DNA from: Aureococcus anophagefferens
Lineage: Eukaryota; Sar; Pelagophyceae; Pelagomonadales; Pelagomonadaceae
Reading direction: 5' to 3'
DNA: 51,261 nucleotides
Assembly (NCBI RefSeq): GCF_000186865.1
Contig: NW_008705575.1
Span: 135,108-186,368 of the forward strand
A program made the translations under genes and the position numbers. Positions 1 to 7,635 of the stretch are shown here, piece by piece. The notes beneath the pieces are model-generated. The model had not been told where the DNA came from. It did no database searches and saw only the letters and a list, made by a program, of their open reading frames with translations. Positions within the stretch are counted from its first letter, which is position 1. Every line of letters starts with the position of its first letter.

Positions 1-474
1 CCAGCTCAGGCTCGAGTTCGAGGGGCCGAGGTCGTAGCCGCCGTAGGCGGTCCAGCCGCCGCCGCGCGGGTCGCACTCGCAGTCGCCGTCGTTGTCCGCG
101 CCCGTGTTCGCGCAGGACTCGCCGTCGCCGTGGACCCGGCCGCCGCGCACGGCGGACGCGATGGCCGCCGCGACCGCGCCGCTGTCGTGCGTCAAATTCA
201 CGGCGACGGCGGCGCCGCCGCTGAGGTCGTCCTGGGCGCCGTCGAGGGCCGGGAACACGACGACGCCCACGCGGACGTCCGTCTCCTCCGACGGCGCGAG
301 GCGCGCGACCTGCGCGTCGAGGAAGTCGAGGATGGCGTCGTTCCAATTGTCCTGACCGATGGACACGGACCGGTCGAGGACGAACAGGACGTCGGCGTCC
401 GTGAGGCAGGCGCGGCACGCCGCGGCGCGCAGGAGCAGCCACCAGAGCCCTCGCCGGCCGCGCCGAAGGAGCAT
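1..474 (-). CDS. Secreted or membrane VWA-domain protein, N-terminal part
   Basis: An ATG at 474 opens a minus-strand frame that stays open to the window edge (158 codons), so the gene is partial. The first 25 or so residues are basic then hydrophobic (RRGLWWLLLRAAACRA), a likely signal peptide. Next comes a von Willebrand factor A fold: the strand DADVLFVLDRSVSIG carries the DxSxS metal-binding (MIDAS) motif, followed by an amphipathic helix and the strand VRVGVVVFPALDG. A Cys/Asp-rich segment (CANTGADNDGDCECD) follows and looks like a calcium-binding or EGF-like insertion. VWA domains bind protein or matrix ligands through a metal ion, so an extracellular adhesive role is likely; the ligand is unknown. 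The gene lies head-to-tail 114 bp downstream of the lectin-like gene. Confidence 0.75.
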   Translation of the reverse strand, partial: MLLRRGRRGLWWLLLRAAACRACLTDADVLFVLDRSVSIGQDNWNDAILDFLDAQVARLAPSEETDVRVGVVVFPALDGAQDDLSGGAAVAVNLTHDSGAVAAAIASAVRGGRVHGDGESCANTGADNDGDCECDPRGGGWTAYGGYDLGPSNSSLSW

Positions 475-588
475 CGGTCGCCTCAAGCGGGGCTGCCGAG
501 CCGACGAGTGCCCATACTCTTTTCAGTAGTGCAACAACCGGCTGCTTCAACGGCTTCACCATGATCCGCACCTCTGCCATGTCACACG

Positions 589-3500
589 TTACGCGTGGAC
601 GCAGGCCGCGCCGTGTGCGCAGGCGTGGGAGCCGGCGCCGTTGACGACCGGGGGCATGTCGATCGGCGGGTCCTTGCGGAGCATGGTGAAGTTCCACTGG
701 AGGACGTCGTGGACCTGCCACGTGTCGAGGCCCGTGGCCGCCGTGAGCCCCACGTAGGCCCGGCCGTGGTGGAGCGACAGCAGGGCGTCCAGGTTCAGGG
801 GCGCGACGACGACGGGCGCGTCGAGGTCGTCGACGAAGACGCTCAGCGTGCCCAGCCCCGCGCCGAAGTCCGGGAGCCCGCCCGCGGCGAAGGCGCCGTT
901 CGTGAGGAACGCCGCGGCCGCGGGCGAGGCCTCGAAGGCGTCGAGCTGGGCCAAACCCGCGTCGAAGGCCGGGTCGTAGACGACGCGGACGACGCGGAAC
1001 TCGCGGCCCGCCGGGAAGCGGCCGAGGTCCGGGAGCCGCGCGGACGACGCGAGCGCGGCCTCGTGGTGCGCCGACGACGGCGCGCCGCGGCCCCGCGCGT
1101 GGACGGCGACGTGGTTCTCGTAGGGCTCGAGGAGCTCCGGGTTGTAGTACGTGTCGAATTCCACGGCGACGGCGTCCCGCAGGCCGTCGTGGCCCAGCCC
1201 GCTCCCCTCGCCGCCGAGCGCCGCGGGGCCGTCGGTCTGGACGACGAACGCGAAGCCGTCGCCGCCGCGGCTCCGGCACCGCGTGTGCGCGCCGTCCATG
1301 ACGCCGCAGCGCCGCGAGGGGTCCGACGGCCGCAGCACGAACGTCGTGTCGAAGCCCTCGCGCACGTTGAGCCGCCGGCCGTACCAGACCGCGCCCGCGC
1401 GCCGCGGCGCCGCGGGCGTGAGGCGCACGGCCGGCCCGCAGGCCGCCGTCGGCACGAGGGGCAGCGCGAAGGTCCGCGGCGAGAAGTCCCCGACGAGCGC
1501 GATGCGCTTCGCGACCGCGCGGTTGAGAGCGCCCAGCGCCGGGTCGTTGCGCGGCGCCGCGCGGCGGCCGGCGTCGCCCTCGACGTCGAAGGCGTCGCGC
1601 GCCGTCGTCTCGACGCACGCGTAGGACGCCGCGGCGCAGCCGTCGCCGGTGAGCGCGAACGCGTGCGCGTCGAAGGCGTCGCAGCACGCGTGCGACGCGT
1701 TGCAGTGCTCGACGTTGGCGGACCCGGCGAGCACCAGACCCCAGGCCCCCTCGCCGCCGACGAGGCCGCCGGGCCCGAGGCCCGACCGCGGATCCGCGGC
1801 GCCGTGGGCCACGGTGGCGTTCGCATCAAAATGAGAAAAGGACAAATCGTGCACCAGCGTCGCCGTCGCGTTCGTGAAGGTCGACCGGGGGCCGACGCGC
1901 GCGCCGTCCATCAGCGGCCGCCGGCCGTAGAGGTCCACGGTGTCGATCCGGTCCGGGTCGGTGAACCGGTCCTCGACGACGGCCGCGACGGCGAAGACGT
2001 AGCGCGTGTCCGGATCGAGGCCGATGATCGTCGTCGTGGTGACGTTGCCCAGCGTGACGGAGAAGATGTCGTTCGTCGCCGGCGCGTAGCGGTCCCGCGC
2101 GCCCTCGATCTTCCGCGGATCCCGCGGCGCGCCGAACGCGCCGGACCCCAAACGGTCGTCCTCGCCGCGCGTGTAGAAGCCGTCGGCGTCGCGGGCCTCG
2201 TCGACCTTGTAGTGGACGACGTAGCCCGTCGTCTGGAGCGCGCCCAAAAGCTTCGACGGCGCGCCCTCTCGTAATCTTGGGTACGGCGGCGGCGTCCAGC
2301 GCAGGTCCACGGACCGCGCGGCGACGTGGAAGACCTCCGGCGCGTCGGGTGCCGACGGGTCGCCCGCGTAGGAGAGGTAGGCGACGGCGTCGCGGAGCGC
2401 GGGCTCGTCCGCGCGCGCGACGACGACGTCGACGTCGCCGGGGCCCGCCGCGTCGCCGCCGTAGGCCGGCAAGACGCACGTGATCTCGTCGCTGTTCGCG
2501 CGCGCGGTCCAGGAGTAGCCCGGCGGCGCCGCGACGTAGGTGACGTCGTCGCAGGCCCGGCCGCCGACGGACACCGTCACCGGCGCGTCGACGGAGCCCA
2601 GCCGCTCGCCGCGGATCGTCAGCGTCGGCCCGCCGTTTCGCGGGCAGGCGAAGGTCGCGCCGTAGGCGCTCCGCTCCACGCGGTCCGTGCCGTTGTACCA
2701 GGGCATCTTGTCGAGCACGGCGACGCCGCGCCGCAGGTAGCCGTTCTCGTCGACATAGGCGTCCCTCAGCCGCGTCGCCGCGTCGCGGTCGTCCAAGACC
2801 GGCGCGGCCCCGAGCGTCGCCTCGACGCCGGGCCAGAACTTGTCGACGCAGCCCGTCACGGAGCGCACGAGGGGCGGGTAGGCGAGGATGATGGACTCGA
2901 TCGCGAACGCGTCGCGCGCGCCGAAACTGCCGCTCGTCGCGTGGCCGCCCTGCGGGAATCGAGCGGACCGGTCGTAGGCCTCGCGGCGCTTGCGGTCGTA
3001 GTCGTCGGCCGTGTGCGACAGCTTGCAGGGGTTCGCCTTGGCGATGGTCGCCGCCGCGGGTAGCGCGAGCGTCGCGTGGCGCGTCCAGCTCCCTCCGTCG
3101 TCGCTCCGCTCCAAAGTCACGGACTCGGCGCGGTTCGCCGCGAGCATCGACTGGCAGATGGCGACGCAGCGCACGGCGACGGCCCGCTCGAAGGCGTAGC
3201 CGAGAAAGGTGCCGCCCGCGTCGCGGTCCGTCGCGGCCGCGGCGCCGGCCTCGAAGACCTTCGGCCCGCCGCCGCCCGCGTCCTCCATATCGCAGTCGCC
3301 GTCCCGCAACGCCCAGCCGTCGCCGGCGCCGGCCCAGGCGCTCGCGACGACGCCGCCGCGCGACCCCGCGCGGCCCGCGTCGACGTGCGCGCCGAGCGCC
3401 GCGCCGGCGGAGCACTCGCGGTCCGCGTACATGACCAGTTCCGAGACGATCCAGGGCGCGACGCGCTCGCCGTCCGCGCGGAGCCGCCAGAAGGGCGACG

Positions 3501-4554
3501 CCCAGGACGCAGGGTCCGAGGTCGTCGCGTCGCCGGACCGCCACTCGTCGCAGGCCTCGTCGCCGTCCATGTCGTACTCGCGGACCTCGTCGGGCGCGAG
3601 CGCGACGTCGCCGAGGTAGAGCCGGAGCTTCGTCAGCAGCAGGGAGCTGCCGGCCTTCGACGGCGCGTCGCCGCCGACGCCGAGCGCCGCCGCGCGGCGC
3701 CAGAGGGGCACGACGTAGGTGACGTAGTCGGGCGACGGCGAGATGCCGAAGCGCGCCTCGACGACGCACGGCAGCAGCCGGAGCTCGCGGACGCGCGCGT
3801 CCGTCGAGACCACGACGCGCCAGAAGGCGTGGCGCGCGTCGGGGCTGAGGCCCGTAGCGAGGAACTGGCGGGACGACGTGCCGTTGGACGGGGCGACCGT
3901 CGCGAACGTCGTCCAGCCCGCGGACGCGCTCGCGTTGCTGGGGCCGGCCTGGAGCGCCAGCGACGCGGGGCAGTCGCCGGCGTCGCAGATGATTTCCACG
4001 TCCGTGATGGCGTGGGCCATGGCGCCCTTCGTCGGCTTCCGCGCGCCGGCTTCCGCGGCGCGCCAGCCGTAGACAACCGCGTCGCCCGCGGCGAGGTCCG
4101 CGGCGGTCGACGCGTCGCCGTCGTTGACGGCGTCGCCCGAGGCGCCGCCGGAGTTCCCCACGGGCACGGGCGGCCCGCGCACGGTCCAGTCGTGGGTGCC
4201 GTGGTCGCCCGAGTGGTCCGGCGACGGCGCCGCGCCGCCGTACGTCGCCGCCAGCCGCGCGCCGCGCGCCGCGCCGCCCTGGTACTTCATGCGGATGGCC
4301 ACGGTCTGGCGCCCGGCGGCGGACAGCGCGAGCGGCGGCGAGTCCAGGTGCGGCTCGCTGACGAAGGCGCCGCCGCGCACCGTGCCCAGCAGCTCGCCGC
4401 CGCGCGCGGCGACGTCGAGCTGCATCTCGCTCGACGCGGCGCTGCCCCAGCCCTGCAGCGAGCCCTCGAAGTCGTAGACGACGTCGGCGTCGTGGCGCGA
4501 GTAGGCCGCCGCGGCGGCGACGAGGGCTGCCCGCCAGAGATGGCAAACCATCAT
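589..4554 (-). CDS. Large secreted protein with TIG, FN3 and legume-lectin-like domains
   Basis: A single 1321-codon exon. I chose the first of two consecutive ATGs at 4554 because a signal peptide (CHLWRAALVAAAAAYS) follows directly; further upstream in frame only a GTG is available. Roughly residues 30-600 are a Cys-containing extracellular region without a family I recognise. A TIG/IPT-like stretch (GPTLTIRGERLG, VSVGGRACDDV) sits near 635-680 and an FN3 module (VDLRWTPP, TTTIIGLDPDTRYVFAVAA) near 740-850. From about 900 to the end is an L-type (legume) lectin fold: GDGFAFVVQTDG, DAVAVEFDTYYNPE, YVGLTAATG and VLQWNF are its recognisable strands. This suggests a carbohydrate-binding cell-surface or secreted protein. 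The start codon is 83 bp from that of the divergent U-box gene, so the promoters are shared or overlapping. Confidence 0.8.
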   Translation of the reverse strand: MMVCHLWRAALVAAAAAYSRHDADVVYDFEGSLQGWGSAASSEMQLDVAARGGELLGTVRGGAFVSEPHLDSPPLALSAAGRQTVAIRMKYQGGAARGARLAATYGGAAPSPDHSGDHGTHDWTVRGPPVPVGNSGGASGDAVNDGDASTAADLAAGDAVVYGWRAAEAGARKPTKGAMAHAITDVEIICDAGDCPASLALQAGPSNASASAGWTTFATVAPSNGTSSRQFLATGLSPDARHAFWRVVVSTDARVRELRLLPCVVEARFGISPSPDYVTYVVPLWRRAAALGVGGDAPSKAGSSLLLTKLRLYLGDVALAPDEVREYDMDGDEACDEWRSGDATTSDPASWASPFWRLRADGERVAPWIVSELVMYADRECSAGAALGAHVDAGRAGSRGGVVASAWAGAGDGWALRDGDCDMEDAGGGGPKVFEAGAAAATDRDAGGTFLGYAFERAVAVRCVAICQSMLAANRAESVTLERSDDGGSWTRHATLALPAAATIAKANPCKLSHTADDYDRKRREAYDRSARFPQGGHATSGSFGARDAFAIESIILAYPPLVRSVTGCVDKFWPGVEATLGAAPVLDDRDAATRLRDAYVDENGYLRRGVAVLDKMPWYNGTDRVERSAYGATFACPRNGGPTLTIRGERLGSVDAPVTVSVGGRACDDVTYVAAPPGYSWTARANSDEITCVLPAYGGDAAGPGDVDVVVARADEPALRDAVAYLSYAGDPSAPDAPEVFHVAARSVDLRWTPPPYPRLREGAPSKLLGALQTTGYVVHYKVDEARDADGFYTRGEDDRLGSGAFGAPRDPRKIEGARDRYAPATNDIFSVTLGNVTTTTIIGLDPDTRYVFAVAAVVEDRFTDPDRIDTVDLYGRRPLMDGARVGPRSTFTNATATLVHDLSFSHFDANATVAHGAADPRSGLGPGGLVGGEGAWGLVLAGSANVEHCNASHACCDAFDAHAFALTGDGCAAASYACVETTARDAFDVEGDAGRRAAPRNDPALGALNRAVAKRIALVGDFSPRTFALPLVPTAACGPAVRLTPAAPRRAGAVWYGRRLNVREGFDTTFVLRPSDPSRRCGVMDGAHTRCRSRGGDGFAFVVQTDGPAALGGEGSGLGHDGLRDAVAVEFDTYYNPELLEPYENHVAVHARGRGAPSSAHHEAALASSARLPDLGRFPAGREFRVVRVVYDPAFDAGLAQLDAFEASPAAAAFLTNGAFAAGGLPDFGAGLGTLSVFVDDLDAPVVVAPLNLDALLSLHHGRAYVGLTAATGLDTWQVHDVLQWNFTMLRKDPPIDMPPVVNGAGSHACAHGAACVHA

Positions 4555-4636
4555 AGCGGACCGCTTCACTCGGTTGCAGAAGGCAACTTCGGTGCACCGA
4601 TAGTAATTTGGGCAGCCATTGTTCCGTCCCGGGGCG

Positions 4637-5548
4637 ATGGAGCTCGACAGCCTCTGCTGCCCATTGACACTGGAGGAAATGGTGGACCCGGTGCTTCTCG
4701 TCGGCGACGGCCAGACCTACGAGCGCAGCGCCATCGAGGCCTGGTTCGATCGAGGCAAGTGCACGTCGCCGGTCACCGGCGTCGAGCTGGCTCCCGCGGC
4801 GCGCCTCCTCGTCGCGAACGTCGCGCTGCGGAAGGCGGTCGCGGAAGTCGCCGAGGTCGCCGCCGCCGCGCCGATCGCCGCGCCAGCGCCGGCGCCGTCT
4901 GCGGCGCCGGCGCCGCCGGTCGCCGCGCGGCCGGCCTCTCCGCCGCCGGCCGCCGCCGCGTCTCGTTCGCCGCCGCCGCCGCTGCCGGCCAGGGAACAGC
5001 CGGTCGCCGCGCCCGCCGCTGCGCCCGCCGCCGCGCCCGACGCCGCGCCCGCCGACGCGCCCGTCGACGCGCCGGTCGCCGCGCCCGCCGCCGCGCCGGT
5101 CGCCGCGCCCGCCGCCGCGCCGCGCGCGGCGTCGCGGCGCTCCCTGCCCGCGTACCGGTCGCCGCCGCCCCCCTTGCCGCGACGGAGTCCGCCGCCGCCG
5201 CCGCCCGCGGCGCGGCGCGCGTCTGAGCCCGCGTACCAACCGTCGCAAACGCCGCCGCCGCCGCCGCCGCCGCCGCCGATGGCCCGCCGCGCGCGGCCGG
5301 CGCCGCCCGACCTGCCGCGGCGCGCGGCCTCGGTGGGTCGCGCGACGGCGCCCGTCGCCTTCGGCCCGCCGCGGACGCCGACGCTCAAGGACGAGGAGCT
5401 GGCGCGGCAACTGGCCATGGCGGAGATCGGTTCCTACGAGGCGCGGACCCGCGAGAGCGCCGCACGGATGGCCAATGACGCGAGGCTCGCGCTCGACCTC
5501 GCGACACGAACGGGCGCGGAGTCGCGGTCGGGGGAGCGGATCGCGTAA
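4637..5548 (+). CDS. U-box protein, probable E3 ubiquitin ligase
   Basis: 303 codons from the ATG at 4637. Residues 1-75 form a U-box: LCCPLTLEEMVDPVLLVGD, then TYERSAIEAWF and SPVTGVEL, the usual hydrophobic and polar positions of this zinc-free RING-like fold that binds E2 enzymes. The middle (about 85-230) is low-complexity Pro/Ala with repeated APAAAP and SPPPPLP blocks, perhaps an SH3/WW or actin-regulator docking region. The C-terminal 60 residues return to normal composition with a helix (LKDEELARQLAMAEIG). The stop codon lies 7 bp from the stop of the convergent PX/DysF gene. The U-box is confident; the substrate is unknown. Confidence 0.8.
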   Translation: MELDSLCCPLTLEEMVDPVLLVGDGQTYERSAIEAWFDRGKCTSPVTGVELAPAARLLVANVALRKAVAEVAEVAAAAPIAAPAPAPSAAPAPPVAARPASPPPAAAASRSPPPPLPAREQPVAAPAAAPAAAPDAAPADAPVDAPVAAPAAAPVAAPAAAPRAASRRSLPAYRSPPPPLPRRSPPPPPPAARRASEPAYQPSQTPPPPPPPPPMARRARPAPPDLPRRAASVGRATAPVAFGPPRTPTLKDEELARQLAMAEIGSYEARTRESAARMANDARLALDLATRTGAESRSGERIA

Positions 5549-5555
5549 CACACAG

Positions 5556-7502
5556 CTAGACGACGCCCGACCCGAGGCGCGCGCGCGCGTCCGTCGCGGA
5601 GCGGGACCGCTCCGCGGCCGGCGGGTGGATCTCGATGTTCGCGAGCTCGTGGAGGCTCGCGACGTCGCGGCCCAGGAGCGACTCGTCCGTCGTCGTGTAG
5701 CGGTGGAAGATCGTGGAGCGGAACACGTCCCGGTGGCTCTTGGGCTCGTAGGACCAGCGCGCGGACTCGACGTCGCGCGCGTACTCCCAGACGGGGTCCC
5801 AGCCGCCCGGGTGGTGCCAGTCGATGAGGACGACGTCGCCGTCCGGCGCCGGCGCGAAGTCGTCGAGGCTCCGCCGGCTCTCGATGACCATGGGCCGCGC
5901 GACCTCGCCGAAGCTGCCCTCCGCGGGGAACGAGCAGCCCGCGCGGCGCCAGCCGTCGTCGTCGCCGTCCCCATCGGTGCTGCAGAGCGTGCAGGCGACG
6001 TCGTCGAAGAACGACCGATGCCGGCGGCCGCCGCGCGCGCGGTCCTCGTCGAGCTTCTCGTAGACGTAGACGATGGTCTTCCGCACGACGGACAGCGCGC
6101 GCGTCCGCGCCTTCGTGAGCACGCGCAGCTTCGCGTAGATCGTCGTCGACGTCGCGAAGTTGTCGTGGTCCAGGAGCTGGAACCGCAGCTCCGGGGCCTC
6201 CGCCGCGGCCTCGTCGCGCGGCCGCGGGAAGTTGCCCAACACGCAGAACCCGATGCAGTTGCGGTCGTCGTCGTCGCCGCGCGCGAGCGAGTGGAGCCGG
6301 AAGAGCAGGCAATCCTCGCGCCGCCCGAAGTCGAAGATCGCCGCCGGGTCCCAGGCCGCGGATCCGCCGGACTCGCGCGCCTCGACGACCCGGGGCTCGC
6401 CCCGCGCGACGCGCTCGTCGTCGAAGGCGAGCTCGCCGCCGGACGCGACGCGCAACGGCCGCGCCGTCGCGTAGACGTGGGACCCCTCGTGGCCCGCGTC
6501 GAGCCCCGCGGCGGCCTCGACGAGGAGCTGCACGGCGTAGTCGCCGTCGTCGGCCGCGGACCACTCGGACGCGCGCGCGCCCGGCGTCGGCGGCTCGCCG
6601 TCGACGCGCGCGGGACACCAGAAGGGCGCCGCCGCGTGGGGCGCGTCCGTGAACGCGCCGAGCGCCGCGTCGTGGACCGCGGCCTCGCCGTAGGCCGGCG
6701 GCCGCGGCGCCGCCCAGGGCTCCTCGACGAAGTCGAGCGCCTCGAGGAACGCGCCCATGCCCGCCGACGCGTCCGGCAACAGGCCGACGGCGCCCTGGAC
6801 GTAGGCGCGCAGGCCCGCGAGCCGCGCGCGGAGCTGCGAGTCCGTGAGGGGCACGCCGAGGTGGCGGCTCGCGGGCGTCGGCGGGAAGCCGAGGTGGCCC
6901 AGGTGCCCGTGCGCCTTGCGGAAGGCCGAGAAGCGGAGCCGCGTCGCGTAGGTCGCGCCCGAGTCGTCGGTCACGACGACCTTGTAGAAATTGTGGACCA
7001 GGGACGGCGCGAAGGATACGTGGACGCCGCAGCGCCGCCGCCGCAGCTTCTCCGCCGCCGCGCGCCCGCGCGAGAGCTCCGGCGCGGACACCTCGACGAC
7101 GTCGCGGTCCACCCAGTCCTCCAAGGCCTCCGGCGGCGCGCCGCCGTCGAGCGTCGCGCAGCCCGCGAGCAGTTCGCGCGCCGCCGCGGCGACGGCGTCC
7201 GGCGCGCCGGCCGCCCGGCGCGCGGAGCCGGTGCACGGGAACCGGAAGGCCCGCACCGCCGGGTAGGCCACGGCCAGCTCGTCGCGCAGCGCCACGAAGT
7301 CCACGAAGCGCCGCTCGAGGACGCAGGCCTCGCCCAGGTCGACTCGGTAGACGGCGCCCGGGGCGCCGCCGCCGGCGACGCCGTCGACCTGGACGAGCTT
7401 CTTCGTCGCCAAGTCGCCGCCCGCCGCCCGCCGCCGGAGCACGGCGCTCGGCCGCTCGTCCGCGCTCCCCACCCGCGTCCGCTGCTCCCCGGCCTTCCCC
7501 AT
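5556..7502 (-). CDS. PX-domain protein with C-terminal DysF-like motif
   Basis: 648 codons from the ATG at 7502 (MGKAGEQ). Residues about 30-140 resemble a degenerate PX domain (VYRVDLGEACVLERRFVDF). A clearer PX domain follows at about 165-275 (NFYKVVVTDDSGATYATRLRFSAFR split over the fold; then the typical proline turn FPPTP and a terminal helix). PX domains bind phosphoinositides on endomembranes. The central 300 residues have C2-like beta composition (LRFQLLDHDNF). Near the C-terminus, DPVWEYARDVESARW with a preceding DGWRRAGCSFP resembles the DysF (dysferlin/peroxin) motif. The combination points to a membrane-trafficking or lipid-sensing role. It converges with the U-box gene and lies 133 bp downstream of the DCC/HTTM gene on the same strand. 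Confidence 0.65.
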   Translation of the reverse strand: MGKAGEQRTRVGSADERPSAVLRRRAAGGDLATKKLVQVDGVAGGGAPGAVYRVDLGEACVLERRFVDFVALRDELAVAYPAVRAFRFPCTGSARRAAGAPDAVAAAARELLAGCATLDGGAPPEALEDWVDRDVVEVSAPELSRGRAAAEKLRRRRCGVHVSFAPSLVHNFYKVVVTDDSGATYATRLRFSAFRKAHGHLGHLGFPPTPASRHLGVPLTDSQLRARLAGLRAYVQGAVGLLPDASAGMGAFLEALDFVEEPWAAPRPPAYGEAAVHDAALGAFTDAPHAAAPFWCPARVDGEPPTPGARASEWSAADDGDYAVQLLVEAAAGLDAGHEGSHVYATARPLRVASGGELAFDDERVARGEPRVVEARESGGSAAWDPAAIFDFGRREDCLLFRLHSLARGDDDDRNCIGFCVLGNFPRPRDEAAAEAPELRFQLLDHDNFATSTTIYAKLRVLTKARTRALSVVRKTIVYVYEKLDEDRARGGRRHRSFFDDVACTLCSTDGDGDDDGWRRAGCSFPAEGSFGEVARPMVIESRRSLDDFAPAPDGDVVLIDWHHPGGWDPVWEYARDVESARWSYEPKSHRDVFRSTIFHRYTTTDESLLGRDVASLHELANIEIHPPAAERSRSATDARARLGSGVV

Positions 7503-7635
7503 GGCCACTGAAAATAGAATATAGATTTTAACAGAAAGTTCAATGCAAGGCTTCAACGAGGCGCCGCGGGACGTCCCGCGAGCCCGGCGACAATCGCGAG
7601 CGACCTTAGGGCGCGCGGGCGTCCCACCGCCCCCC

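Noticed and set aside
4850..5280. Pro/Ala repeats as a recombination hotspot or satellite
   Set aside because: They are in frame within the U-box protein and fit ordinary low-complexity coding sequence in GC-rich genomes.
1826..5974. Very long minus-strand frames rich in Arg and Gly across the lectin-like gene
   Set aside because: They are shadow frames produced by GC-rich codon structure; composition is Arg/Ala/Gly noise and they conflict with the domain-bearing frame.
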